A stretch of 34,275 bases of DNA from Pseudomonadota bacterium (GCA_009778425.1 WRJU01000251.1:1-34275); one strand, 5' to 3'; counted from the first letter of the stretch, positions 15,576-23,656 are shown. Notes: a model not told the origin generated them from the sequence alone. Translations and numbers: made by a program.

Positions 15576-16025
15576 TCATCCGATGGCTCCTTGCAGGTGT
15601 TTGCTGATCTTCTCGATCACGAGCTGCTCGTCTTCCGGCGCGAGTTGCCGCGCTTCCGGGTCGGCGAAGAGCAAGCCGCGACGTGGCATCTTGTTGGTTC
15701 CGTATTCATGGTAGGCGGCGTAAGGCTGCCCGAAGCCGACCATCGCGCTGGTGGCATCCGCGCGCCGGTCGAGCGAGTCGAGCATCGTGCCGTGGCGGTC
15801 GAGGATGCGGCGGTTGCCGTCTTTCGGGTAGCTCTTCAGCGTTGCGGGCGCGTGCGGCTCCCAGGCTTTGCCGAGCGGATCGCTCTGGGCCTCGAAGCGT
15901 TCGCCGACGCGCTCCCAGAGGGTTGCGGCGATGTCGGCCATCGCCGGGGCAAGGTCGGCAGCGGCAGCCTGGAGTTGCTTGAGCGCCAGGGCGATGTGGC
16001 TGGAGTCGGCTTCGATGTGGATCAT
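15576..16025 (-). CDS. G: Virion morphogenesis protein, Mu gpG-like
   Basis: 149 aa: MIHIEADSSHIALALKQLQA, then LWERVGERFEAQSDPLGKAW and YAAYHEYGTNKMPRRGLLFA, the recognisable phage virion morphogenesis (tail completion S / Mu G) family. In Mu, gpG is a tail or head-completion factor. It is separated from MuF by 124 nt, unusual in this compact region, and is the last gene of the first late block before the Rha cassette. Confidence 0.9.
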   Translation of the reverse strand: MIHIEADSSHIALALKQLQAAAADLAPAMADIAATLWERVGERFEAQSDPLGKAWEPHAPATLKSYPKDGNRRILDRHGTMLDSLDRRADATSAMVGFGQPYAAYHEYGTNKMPRRGLLFADPEARQLAPEDEQLVIEKISKHLQGAIG

Positions 16026-16149
16026 GGGCGTATTTGGCCTATACTGATAGAAGGGACAAGACGGCAGACGAACGGAAATTTTCGGAGTCCGTTCATAGGC
16101 TTGAGCCTTGGCTCTTTCCTAGATGGTGGGACGTCCGGCCACCCTGCTG

Positions 16150-17457
16150 TCACCCTAACCTCCGGTATAGCTTGGGCGCATCTGTTACCTTGGATGGATC
16201 GATCTTGAACGCGGATCGCACCATGTTTACTTTCAGCTTGCCGCCCTTGACAACAAAATCCACTTGCACCGCCAGCTTCATCGACTTGTCGCCAGACGGG
16301 AGCAGGTAGATCACGTTCCCATTTTCAAGTTGCAGGTATGCCTGTTTGTCCGCGCTGCGCAGCAGGGCGGGGATTGATTTCAGTTCTGCGTCTGTCAGGG
16401 CGTTCCCGGCAGCCAGATGCCTTGCCGCTTTCTTGCCGACAATCAGCCTGTCTTCAAAGAGGATCGCAGCGCTTTCAGGTGTGACGCCGGTTTCAAGCAC
16501 ATAGGCGGCGAGTTCCTTGGGCGTCATTGCGCCCAGCATGGCGGTCGCGTTGCGCGTGACACCACCCTTGCGCACACTGTCGACCCACTGCGTGAAGGCG
16601 GCATCCAGCTTCCGCACAGCGTCTTTTTCTTGCTCCGCGAACACTGCGCCCAGGGCTGCCGGAGCGGCAGCAACCTTGCTGCCAACGAACTGCGCCTGGT
16701 TAGCGTCCCGCATGGCTGCCTTGCCGGGGTTGTAGGCAAAGGCGGGGTTCACGCCCTCCGGGACGCGGCTGACTTCGCCGGTACGCTTGTTGATGAAGTC
16801 GGTTTCCCGCCCAGGCGGGGCAACGGTCTTGATGCTGCCTTCGGCCTTTTTGGCCTCGTAAGCCTCCTGCGTCATCGTGGTAATGCGGCAACGGCAGCGG
16901 AAGCCGCAAGGCGGCGTGTGCGTGTCCCAGAAGGGATCGTCGACGGGCAGCGCGAGGCCGTCCCAGGCGGCATGCGCATCGCGCACACGCTCATCGCGCT
17001 TGGTGATGTAGCGTATATAAGGGTGCGTGGCCTTGGCTTCCTCGATGCCCTGCCAGCGCCCGGCGGCGTAGGCCTGGCGGGTATTGGTGTCGAAGATGAG
17101 TTTCAGGCGCGAAGCGTTGAAGGTGGTGGAGACGGTCTCGCCAGTCGCGGGGTCGACCATTTCCTTTTTGCCCCACCAGCCCTCAGATTGCAGGTAGTCC
17201 TTCGTGGCCTTGAGCCAGTCCCGGCGGGAGAGGTCGCCATTGACCGAGGCGGTGATGCCTTCCTGCAAAGACTTGAGGATGTCGAGCCGGGTCAGGCGGC
17301 TAACGGTGAATTGCCGCCCGTGCTCATCGTGCCAGAGGTCTTGCCAGTTGTAGGTGGGGGTGATCTTTTTGCGCCCCGCGAGGTAGGCGAGCGCCTTTTC
17401 CGGGGGGAGCCGGAAAAGGCTGGCGAAGGCTTCAGCGGCGGAGGGCTGCCAGGGCAC
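16150..17457 (-). CDS. F: MuF-type minor head protein with toxin-like C-terminal extension
   Basis: 435 aa. Residues ~1-200 are the Mu F / SPP1 gp7 head morphogenesis domain: LKLIFDTNTRQAYAAGRWQG, YIRYITKRDERVRDAHAAWD, and the metal-knuckle-like HTPPCGFRCRCRITTM (H180, C184, C188, C190). After a linker, residues ~305-420 form an extra domain (ILFEDRLIVGKKAARHLAAG, LKSIPALLRSADKQAYLQLE) resembling the barnase/EndoU/ColicinE5-D/RelE-like (PBECR) domains found fused to MuF proteins. The toxin assignment is inference. MuF proteins enter the capsid through the portal and may be injected. The gene begins 3 nt after the portal stop. Confidence 0.88.
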   Translation of the reverse strand: MPWQPSAAEAFASLFRLPPEKALAYLAGRKKITPTYNWQDLWHDEHGRQFTVSRLTRLDILKSLQEGITASVNGDLSRRDWLKATKDYLQSEGWWGKKEMVDPATGETVSTTFNASRLKLIFDTNTRQAYAAGRWQGIEEAKATHPYIRYITKRDERVRDAHAAWDGLALPVDDPFWDTHTPPCGFRCRCRITTMTQEAYEAKKAEGSIKTVAPPGRETDFINKRTGEVSRVPEGVNPAFAYNPGKAAMRDANQAQFVGSKVAAAPAALGAVFAEQEKDAVRKLDAAFTQWVDSVRKGGVTRNATAMLGAMTPKELAAYVLETGVTPESAAILFEDRLIVGKKAARHLAAGNALTDAELKSIPALLRSADKQAYLQLENGNVIYLLPSGDKSMKLAVQVDFVVKGGKLKVNMVRSAFKIDPSKVTDAPKLYRRLG

Positions 17458-17460
17458 GGC

Positions 17461-18894
17461 TTATTCCAGCTCGACACCGGCGCGGCCAGCCAGCCGTGCA
17501 GCAAAACAGAAGCGCGTGAGGGCGTCCTGGAGGGCGTCTGTATCCATTTGCCCCAGCAAGGCGGGCAGCCGATCAATGAAGTCACCCGCAGTCTCGCCCT
17601 TGGCCGCAGCCTCGGCAAACGCGGCCTCCAGCGGCGCGATCAGCGGGTCGATGAGGGGCTGCCAGTGGGCGGATTCCTCTTCGATCAAGCGGTCGACGGC
17701 ATCCTGGCCAGCGTCCTTTTCGGCAAAGGCAGCACCCGCCTGATCAGGCTCGGGGTCGGGCGCGGACTCCAGCAGGTCGCCCTCTTGCAGTCCATAGGAG
17801 CGGGCGAAGTATTCGCGGCTGAAACGCGCCCCGGCACGAGTGAGGATTTCGTCCCGCTCGGCCTGGAGCTTGTCGATTTCTTCGGGTTCCCACAAATCGA
17901 AGATGGGGCGGTCGATGTCGCCGAAGTTGAGTTCGCACGTCCAACGGATAAGCTGGTTGAACATATCGATGATGATGGCGCTGTCGCCATCGCGGATGTC
18001 GCGCCCCACTTCCAGCCCTGCGACGGCGCTGGCGCGGTTGGCTTCCGCTTCGGTCGTCTGGTTTTGCCCGAGCAACGCGATGGAAACCTCTGAACGGCAA
18101 AATCGCAGCAGCCGCTCGAAGACTTCCGCGCTGCCGGTTTTGTCGGCGGCGCTGATGATCTCGATGGAGGCGTCGTCTGGGATGGCGGCGACGGCGTCCT
18201 GCACCATCTGTTCGAGGCTGTCGAGCAGGTCGTTTGTCTCTTTGTCGTTTGCAGCGCGCGGGTGCTTGCCGATGACCCAGGGGTTCCCGTACTTTTCGGT
18301 AAAAGCCACCCAGAATTTCAGCCCGCCCTTTTTGAAGGTAGTTGGCCAGAAACACATTGAAAGGTCCGGGAAACCATACGGGTTGTCGTAAGTAGCATCC
18401 TGCCGGGGCAGCAGGAACTTCATGGGGGGGAGTTCTTCGCCTGTGACCGGGGAATGCTTGGTGCGCATGCGGAGTTGGTTGTTTTCGTCGAACACGAACC
18501 AGTTGGCGGGCTTTCCGATGACGTCGACGGGCACGAGCAGGTTGCCGACTTTCTCCCACACCACCTCCATCGGCTGGTAGCCGTAGAGCACGGCATCGAG
18601 CGCCTCGCTGATGATGCGGGAAATGTCCAGGTCACTGAAAATGTCTTCAATGGCCTGTGCATGGCGGTTTTTGGCCTTTTCACGGTCGACGCCCCATTCA
18701 AGTGCCTTGACCGCTGCCTTGCGCCGCCGGACGCATCCGCCGACATGAGCATCCGATCGCAACTCGCGATAGACCTTGATGTCTAGGCCGAGAGCCTTCA
18801 GCACAGGGTCTGGGTTGGGAAGGTTCATGCCCGCAGCGTGGAAGTCGATGCTCACGCGCCGGGTAGCGATTTGCCCGATGAGGTTTTTGCTCAT
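17461..18894 (-). CDS. Portal protein, Mu gp29-like (DUF935)
   Basis: 477 aa, DUF935. Signatures: LRSDAHVGGCVRRRKAAVKA near the start, ALDAVLYGYQPMEVVWEKVG, FVAFTEKYGNPW-like WVAFTEKYGNPWVIGKHP, and LLGQNQTTEAEANRASAVAG. It forms the dodecameric DNA gate at one capsid vertex and docks the terminase. Its ATG overlaps the previous stop by 4 nt. The acidic C-terminus (PDPEPDQAG onward) is common in this family. Confidence 0.93.
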   Translation of the reverse strand: MSKNLIGQIATRRVSIDFHAAGMNLPNPDPVLKALGLDIKVYRELRSDAHVGGCVRRRKAAVKALEWGVDREKAKNRHAQAIEDIFSDLDISRIISEALDAVLYGYQPMEVVWEKVGNLLVPVDVIGKPANWFVFDENNQLRMRTKHSPVTGEELPPMKFLLPRQDATYDNPYGFPDLSMCFWPTTFKKGGLKFWVAFTEKYGNPWVIGKHPRAANDKETNDLLDSLEQMVQDAVAAIPDDASIEIISAADKTGSAEVFERLLRFCRSEVSIALLGQNQTTEAEANRASAVAGLEVGRDIRDGDSAIIIDMFNQLIRWTCELNFGDIDRPIFDLWEPEEIDKLQAERDEILTRAGARFSREYFARSYGLQEGDLLESAPDPEPDQAGAAFAEKDAGQDAVDRLIEEESAHWQPLIDPLIAPLEAAFAEAAAKGETAGDFIDRLPALLGQMDTDALQDALTRFCFAARLAGRAGVELE

Positions 18895-19256
18895 TGCGGC
18901 ATCCTTTTGAAAATCTTGTTGACCAGTTCGCTGAATCTGCGGCGGTTCTGTTCCCGCTGCTCTTCAGTGATCGGTGGTTTTGGGAGCGCCGGTTGCGGCA
19001 CGCGCGCGGGCAGCGCATCGATAAATTCCGCCGGGCTTGGCCACTGCCGCACCCTGGAAAAGAGCGTGGCGAAGGCGCGGCGGATGCGCTCTGCGTCCAG
19101 GCCTTCTTTCCATGTCGACGCCTTGTCCCCGATCGCTACCAGCCAGATGTCCGCCGTCATGCCGACGGCGTCCGCTGCCGGTGCGCCGGAAAGCCGTAAG
19201 GCAAGCAAGCCCTGCAAGCCCCGCAGCATCTCGCGCTCGACCCATTTATCGACCAT
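18891..19256 (-). CDS. Phage protein of unknown function between terminase and portal
   Basis: 121 aa from ATG 19256, just after the upstream TAA. The frame above it is open much further, but that part is the shadow of another gene and is Arg/Ser-rich. The body has GMTADIWLVAIGDKASTWK, then RIRRAFATLFSRVRQWPSPA and a basic helical end. The RVRQWPSPAEFIDALP stretch recalls small replication/helicase-loader proteins of other phages, but that link is weak. Its ATG-stop spacing and 4-nt overlap with the portal show it is expressed with the packaging genes. Confidence 0.65.
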   Translation of the reverse strand: MVDKWVEREMLRGLQGLLALRLSGAPAADAVGMTADIWLVAIGDKASTWKEGLDAERIRRAFATLFSRVRQWPSPAEFIDALPARVPQPALPKPPITEEQREQNRRRFSELVNKIFKRMPQ

Positions 19257-19731
19257 TGATGCGGCTCTCCAGTGCCGCCACGGCGGTAGCGGTTTGCGAC
19301 AATGCCTTACCGGGCTGCCCCGGTGCCGCTTGCCGTGCGACAAGGGATGATTCCTCGCCGCGCCAACCGGAGAGGGCTTCATAGAGCCATCCGTGTGATG
19401 TGAGCGGGGTTTTGAGGCGTCCTGATTCGCGGGCGGAAAGCGCCTGACGCATCGCCCAAACCCAAGCGGCGGGCGGCACGTCGTAGGCTTGGCCACGGCG
19501 CTGTATCGTGCCAGCGCGCATGTCCGGGATGATCTGTGCCAGCAGCCGCGCAAGCCTGTCCATGCTGATGTCGCGCTCGGCAGAGCGGAAAAGCGCGAGG
19601 TAGCGGATCGTCTCCGCGCCAAGTTCGCCGCCAAGCAGAAAGACGTTTTTGATCGCTTCCCGAGAGGCTTCATGCGCGATCAGCACTTCCAGAGAAAACG
19701 ATGCGCCGCAGCAGGGGCAACGGGTTTTCAT
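19246..19731 (-). CDS. Small CPCCG-motif protein after the large terminase
   Basis: About 161 aa from ATG 19731, which overlaps the terminase stop as ATGA; an in-frame ATG at 19743 is the alternative. It begins MKTRCPCCGASFSLEVLI: one Cys-x2-Cys knuckle (C5, C8, with C7). A helical middle (GAETIRYLALFRSAERDISM) and a Trp-rich region (AAWVWAMRQAL, SHGWLYEALSGW) follow. It has no partner knuckle, so zinc binding would need dimerisation or other ligands. It looks like a nucleic-acid-binding accessory protein; the function is not known to me. Confidence 0.7.
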   Translation of the reverse strand: MKTRCPCCGASFSLEVLIAHEASREAIKNVFLLGGELGAETIRYLALFRSAERDISMDRLARLLAQIIPDMRAGTIQRRGQAYDVPPAAWVWAMRQALSARESGRLKTPLTSHGWLYEALSGWRGEESSLVARQAAPGQPGKALSQTATAVAALESRINGR

Positions 19732-21224
19732 GCCCGCCCCCATACCGCGCCAGCAAATCCTTGTGTGATCGCCGAGGCCGTGCGGCGGCGGCGGGATTTG
19801 ACGGTGACAGAGCCTTTGTTGAGTTCCCGGCTGGCGTAGTACGCCAGCGCGACCGCAACGGCGGCGTCTCCGTGGCGCTTGCCCTTGTCTTCACCGACGT
19901 TGCGGGCGTCCGGGATGCGCGGGACGCCCCGGATGACCTGGACGGCGCGAAGGTCGGCGAGGATGTCGGCATCGCGCGGGAGAGTGTCGAGCGTGCCGTC
20001 TTCCAGCGCGGCCTTCACCGGCGGCATGTGTTCCCGATACCAGCCTTCCGAGAGCATGACTTGCTGGATGCGGCTTGCGCCGTACCGCTGCATGGCGATT
20101 TCAGCAAGAAACTGGCCGTTGCCGCGCGCGTCGAACGCTCCACCGATGAAACGCGGCAATCGGTCGAGCAGATAGAAGGCAACCTGTTCTTGCTGCCGGA
20201 ACGGGACGTTTCGGAGTTCGACCACGAATGGGACGCGGCGCGTGAGGTTCTTTTGCAGGATGAGCGGGACGTGCACGGTGAGGTCGCCCGAGCGCCCGAA
20301 GTCTTCCCCGTGAAAAGAGATTGCGTCCTGCGGAAGCGCGGCGAGCAACGGCGCGAGGTGTTCTTCCAGCCAGTCACGGCACTCGGCTGCGCGGATGTGA
20401 TCGGGCAGGAGTTCAAAGCCTGACCGGCACTGCCAGCGCAGGACAGGTGTTTCTGCAGACATGCGCGATTCGATAAGGGCGCGGGAAAGCCACGCGCCGC
20501 CGGAGTTGGCGGGGATGCAGTCGAGTTCTTCGGATGCGCCGTCTCCATAGAAGGCGTAGACGTCCATCATCCAGGCGGTTTCGTCCGCGAGTTGCCAGGG
20601 CTTCCCTTGTCGTAGACAGACGCGCCGGTACAGCCCCGCTTCTATCGCTTCCTTGAAGGCAATGCGCTGGACAGAGCCTTTGCGCTTGCCCGCGCGGATG
20701 TCGTTGACCAGTTCGTTGAAGGGGTTGTCGACGCCGTTGTGGGTGGAGATGACGCGCACCCGCCCGCCCCAGATGAGCATAGCGAGCGCGGCTTTCAGCA
20801 GTTCGCCGAGTTGCTCATGGAATGCCGCTTCATCGATGACGATGGTGCCTTGACGCCCGCGCAGATTGGAGGGGCGCGAAGTGAGCGCGACGATCCGGTG
20901 ATTGGAGCCGGGGAAGCGGATAGTGAAGGTCTTGATGTGCTTGTCTTCGTCGTCGGCATCCCAGAAGCCCTCTTCGATCTCATCGGCCGCGTGGTTGAAG
21001 GCGCGCGCCCACATCGCGCATGCCTGGATGTACTCCACGGTCATGTCCTGGTTGTACGCGATGTAGTAGATGTTTTGACCGCCGCTGGCAGCGGCGGTCA
21101 GGACGTCGTCAGCAGCTTCAGCCCAGGTGAGGCCGGTTCGCCGGGACTTTTCGATGACCTTCAGCGGGGATTTATCCTGTATCCACCGTTGCTGGTAGTC
21201 GAGTAAAACGGGAGGGGCGGTCAT
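19728..21224 (-). CDS. terL: Terminase large subunit (BcepMu gp28-like)
   Basis: 498 aa. ATPase part: Walker A-like EKSRRTGLTW at residues 25-34 and Walker B TIVIDEAA with D131-E132. Nuclease part: acidic residues in GEDFGRSGD (D308), GGAFDARGNG (D365) and RHGDAAVAVALAY (D453), fitting the RNase H-like fold. The motor packages DNA by the headful method, in Mu-like phages starting from the transposed end together with host DNA. It overlaps the small terminase by 4 nt. Confidence 0.94.
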   Translation of the reverse strand: MTAPPVLLDYQQRWIQDKSPLKVIEKSRRTGLTWAEAADDVLTAAASGGQNIYYIAYNQDMTVEYIQACAMWARAFNHAADEIEEGFWDADDEDKHIKTFTIRFPGSNHRIVALTSRPSNLRGRQGTIVIDEAAFHEQLGELLKAALAMLIWGGRVRVISTHNGVDNPFNELVNDIRAGKRKGSVQRIAFKEAIEAGLYRRVCLRQGKPWQLADETAWMMDVYAFYGDGASEELDCIPANSGGAWLSRALIESRMSAETPVLRWQCRSGFELLPDHIRAAECRDWLEEHLAPLLAALPQDAISFHGEDFGRSGDLTVHVPLILQKNLTRRVPFVVELRNVPFRQQEQVAFYLLDRLPRFIGGAFDARGNGQFLAEIAMQRYGASRIQQVMLSEGWYREHMPPVKAALEDGTLDTLPRDADILADLRAVQVIRGVPRIPDARNVGEDKGKRHGDAAVAVALAYYASRELNKGSVTVKSRRRRTASAITQGFAGAVWGRA

Positions 21225-21763
21225 GCCGCAATCCCCAGGATTTCGCGCCGCAGCGCCTCGACGGACTCCTGTGACAGCCCACCCTTCCTGGCGATGTTCT
21301 CGACGCTGGCGGCAGCGGCTTCGATGCGCTGCTGGACTTCGTGCCGGAATTTTTTCTGGGTAATGTCGGCGCGGGCAACATTTGCGACAGCATGCGCAGC
21401 ATTTGAGAGCAGGACAACGCGCTTGGCAGGGTCGGTTTCTTCTTCGGATTCGCTCAAATTGACGAGGGTGTCGAAGAGTTCGGACTGCACCAGTGCCATG
21501 ACCGCTTCAGAGCGGGCGTTTTTGTCGTCGGACGCGCTCTCCACGACCAGGCGCGCAGCTTCCGTGCTGGCCTTGATGGCGGAAAGTCGCTTTTCGAGCT
21601 TCTTCCCAAAGCGGTGGATGGATGATTTTCCGATCTCAAAACCCTTTTCGCATAGCAGGGTTTCCAGCAGTTTGTAGTTGCTGAAGTTCTGGTCGACGAG
21701 GGCTTGTTCCAGCCAGCGGCGCACCTCTTCCGGCAATCCCTCGATGGCGGGTTTCTGGGGCAT
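21221..21763 (-). CDS. Small terminase-like protein, Mu gp27 type (DUF3486)
   Basis: 180 aa from ATG 21763, 6 nt after the upstream TAA; a longer frame exists but overlaps the previous gene. Features are LPEEVRRWLEQALVDQNFSN, a helix-turn-helix-like LLCEKGFEIGKSSIHRFGKK, and a long helical C-terminus. This is the DUF3486 family lying directly before TerL in Mu-like phages and acting as the DNA-recognition subunit of packaging. Confidence 0.9.
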   Translation of the reverse strand: MPQKPAIEGLPEEVRRWLEQALVDQNFSNYKLLETLLCEKGFEIGKSSIHRFGKKLEKRLSAIKASTEAARLVVESASDDKNARSEAVMALVQSELFDTLVNLSESEEETDPAKRVVLLSNAAHAVANVARADITQKKFRHEVQQRIEAAAASVENIARKGGLSQESVEALRREILGIAA

Positions 21764-21768
21764 GGCAT

Positions 21769-22080
21769 TTACCAGTATTTCTGAGGGCGGGCAATGCCGG
21801 GGCCGCACTCGACCGTGTATTCGACGATGTCGACGCCGCAGCGGGTCAGGCTACAGTGCCAAGGTTCGGAGGGAATAATGGGCAGTCTGACTTCGATCAG
21901 CTTGCGATCCTTGAGATAGTCGATTTCTCGGCGCAGTTCGGCGATGGTGAAATCACCGAATTCCGCCCGCACGACCGCGAGGATGTTCCTGTCGGATGTA
22001 CCGACTGGGCGGGCATTATTGAGCGCGAGGAGGATGATCCACCGGGAAAATTCACGGCGGAATTTATGCGCTTCTGTCAT
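21769..22080 (-). CDS. Mu gp26-position winged-helix-like protein
   Basis: 103 aa: MTEAHKFRREFSRWIILLAL, then AVVRAEFGDFTIAELRREID, LKDRKLIEVRLP and a short C-terminus. The helix pattern with a YLKDRKLIE wing resembles a winged-helix DNA-binding fold. It occupies the place of Mu gp26, before the small terminase, and overlaps the upstream gene as ATGA. A part in packaging or head DNA recognition is possible; there is no firm evidence. Confidence 0.75.
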   Translation of the reverse strand: MTEAHKFRREFSRWIILLALNNARPVGTSDRNILAVVRAEFGDFTIAELRREIDYLKDRKLIEVRLPIIPSEPWHCSLTRCGVDIVEYTVECGPGIARPQKYW

Positions 22081-22430
22081 TTGAAGGCTCCATTGAGCAT
22101 GATGCTTTCGATTCGGCGGGCGAGTGCGTCGAGCTTCGTTTCGATAACGCTCTGCTGGCGCACGTAGTCCTCGCGCATGAGGTACTTCTGTGGCAGTTCT
22201 GCCTTGAGTTCCAGGAGGCTGCGTTCGAGTTTGTCGCTCTTTTCGTGGGTATCGCGCTGGGTGTTGGCGATGTCTTTGAAGCGGGAATCCATGTACCGGT
22301 GGAGATCATTCCAGCGCCGGTCTTCTGCCTTTTCGCGGCGGGCCTCGGTGAATTTCCAGAAACCGGCGACGCAGCCAAAAAAAGATACGAGCAGGGTAAC
22401 GATCTGCCACAGTTGTACTTCGACGATCAT
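22077..22430 (-). CDS. Small membrane-anchored coiled-coil protein (Mu gp25/DUF2730-like)
   Basis: 117 aa from ATG 22430, overlapping the TraR-type stop as ATGA. Residues ~8-26 (WQIVTLLVSFFGCVAGFW) form one transmembrane segment; the rest is a charged coiled coil (KSDKLERSLLELKAEL, VIETKLDALARRIESI). Position and architecture are like Mu gp25 / DUF2730. It could serve lysis, as an accessory or holin-like protein, but a single segment with a long cytoplasmic coiled coil is not a typical holin. No other holin candidate was found. Confidence 0.7.
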   Translation of the reverse strand: MIVEVQLWQIVTLLVSFFGCVAGFWKFTEARREKAEDRRWNDLHRYMDSRFKDIANTQRDTHEKSDKLERSLLELKAELPQKYLMREDYVRQQSVIETKLDALARRIESIMLNGAFK

Positions 22431-22642
22431 GATGCGGCGATCCTTTTGAGGATTTCGGCGTGGGACTGGCAATCGATGCAGCGCGTGACGCCGGGGACTG
22501 CGCGCTGGCGCGCCAGCGGGATGGGTTCCCCGCAATCGGCGCAAATGAACGAGGAAGCGCCATTTGTGCGGGCGCGGGCGGCGGCAATGGCACGATCCCT
22601 GTCTTCCTGTTCGCGTTGACAGGCGCGGTCAATTTCGTCCAT
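22427..22642 (-). CDS. TraR/DksA-type C4 zinc finger protein
   Basis: 71 aa. Four cysteines in FICADCGEPIPLARQRAVPG followed by TRCIDCQSH make the C-x2-C...C-x2-C finger of TraR/DksA proteins. The N-terminal helix is short, like TraR, so it could enter the secondary channel of RNA polymerase without ppGpp. Such genes are usual in Mu-like late regions. It overlaps Rz by 14 nt and the next gene by 4 nt. Confidence 0.9.
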   Translation of the reverse strand: MDEIDRACQREQEDRDRAIAAARARTNGASSFICADCGEPIPLARQRAVPGVTRCIDCQSHAEILKRIAAS

Positions 22643-23117
22643 TGACGATCTCCCGCTCCAGGGTAAGCACGCTTTGCAGCCCGCCTACCTGGGCGTCGCA
22701 TTCGGCTCCGGCTTGAACAACAGCCCCCGCAATCTCTGCTCGTATGCGGGCGGCTTCATCAAGCTGGCGTCGACCTTCGGCAGTTGCAACGGCGCGGGTT
22801 GCTTCGCACCCTGAAAGTTCGTTGCGCAGGCGGGTATGGCCGCGCACAAGATCGGCAACAACCATGTCGCCTTTGGCTTTTGCCTCATCCTTTTTCTCCA
22901 GATAAGTTTTCCCGGCCAGCCCGATGCTGTCGGCGATTTTCTGTTCTTTTTCGCGGAGCGCTTCGGTGGCTTTGACTAGGTTGACGGCAAGCACGGCTTG
23001 CTCTTTTGCCCACGCGGCTTCGAGCCTTGCGGTTTTCAGGCGCTCGCCGTAGCTGCCAAGACAGAGGCCGAAAATGAACGTGGCGACGCAAAAGATGTTG
23101 TTGCCCGTGCTGCCCAT
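22629..23117 (-). CDS. Rz: i-spanin (Rz-like)
   Basis: 162 aa from ATG 23117, which overlaps the endolysin stop as TGATG; the upstream ATG at 23135 is less likely. An N-terminal transmembrane anchor (NNIFCVATFIFGLCLGSYG) is followed by a long Ala/Glu/Lys coiled coil through the periplasm (KATEALREKEQKIADS, RRQLDEAARIRAEIAG). This is the inner-membrane spanin layout. The o-spanin gene is nested in another frame. Together they fuse inner and outer membranes in the last step of lysis. Confidence 0.87.
   Translation of the reverse strand: MGSTGNNIFCVATFIFGLCLGSYGERLKTARLEAAWAKEQAVLAVNLVKATEALREKEQKIADSIGLAGKTYLEKKDEAKAKGDMVVADLVRGHTRLRNELSGCEATRAVATAEGRRQLDEAARIRAEIAGAVVQAGAECDAQVGGLQSVLTLEREIVNGRN
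22685..22888 (-). CDS. Rz1: o-spanin (Rz1-like lipoprotein) nested inside Rz
   Basis: 67 aa, wholly inside Rz in another frame. ATG 22888 has GGAG 7 nt upstream, a good ribosome-binding site. The start has a Lys-Pro-Lys n-region, a hydrophobic core WLLPILCAAIPAC with a lipobox-like IPAC, then a proline-rich stretch (KQPAPLQLPKVD, MKPP). These are the defining traits of Rz1 outer-membrane lipoproteins. The cleavage would leave a lipid-modified Cys near residue 21. Confidence 0.8.
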   Translation of the reverse strand: MRQKPKATWLLPILCAAIPACATNFQGAKQPAPLQLPKVDASLMKPPAYEQRLRGLLFKPEPNATPR

Positions 23118-23653
23118 CAGAGCTCTCCGAGGCACATGCGGTATTCGGCTTGCCGCCGCTTGGTGAGGCCGGGGAGCTTTTTCATCGCGCCGGGCGGGCA
23201 GACGGCCTTTCCGGCGGCGTTGCGGATTTTTGGCTTCGTGCAGTAGCCGTCGAAGTCGAGGATGGTTTTACAGGCGGCGGCGTAATCCCCAGCGCGCAGC
23301 TTGCCGGGGATCGAGGAGGCGCAGACGGCTCCGGTGTTGAGTTCGAGGCTCACGTAGGCATCGAACTCGTTCTGGGCGAGATCGATGCCTATCAGGCATT
23401 TTTTAAGCCGTTCCTCGTGAACGGCTACGTCGCGCAGGGCGAGTTTGACGGCTTGCGGCGGTGCGATTTTTTCGCCGCCCTTGAGCAAGTTCCCCGCAGC
23501 GTCGCGGGTCGTGCCGAACCCGTAGGTGGGTACGTCGCCCGCTATTGGCGGCTTGGCGGTATCGGAATATCCCTCGTAACCGACGTATGCCCCAAAGCCT
23601 ACAGCGGCGCTTACGGCAAGGGCGACGGCGGGGATGCGGTATGGGAAAGACAC
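23117..23653 (-). CDS. Endolysin, GH24 lysozyme, probable SAR type
   Basis: 178 aa, start GTG 23653. Residues ~7-25 (IPAVALAVSAAVGFGAYVG) form a weakly hydrophobic Ala/Gly-rich N-terminal segment, the mark of signal-arrest-release endolysins. The GH24 catalytic set follows at once: E27 in YEGYSD, D40 and T43 in GDVPTYGFGTT. Several cysteines further on could isomerise or bond. The enzyme cuts peptidoglycan. The gene opens the lysis block. Its ribosome-binding site lies in a hairpin (23657-23680), and a late-promoter motif is 53 nt upstream. Confidence 0.9.
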   Translation of the reverse strand: MSFPYRIPAVALAVSAAVGFGAYVGYEGYSDTAKPPIAGDVPTYGFGTTRDAAGNLLKGGEKIAPPQAVKLALRDVAVHEERLKKCLIGIDLAQNEFDAYVSLELNTGAVCASSIPGKLRAGDYAAACKTILDFDGYCTKPKIRNAAGKAVCPPGAMKKLPGLTKRRQAEYRMCLGEL

Positions 23654-23656
23654 GTT

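Noticed and set aside
16046..16062. A fourth, degenerate copy of the late-promoter motif before gene G
   Set aside because: It matches only if gaps are introduced (GTCTTGTCCCTTCTATC) and lacks the CTTAAAG core, so it is not counted.
16417..18093. Long + strand open frame of 558 codons
   Set aside because: It is antisense to the portal and MuF genes, which are both clearly recognisable; no family signature in the translation.
22077..22430. Holin assignment for the membrane coiled-coil protein
   Set aside because: One transmembrane segment and a long charged coiled coil fit Mu gp25/DUF2730 better than a known holin class.
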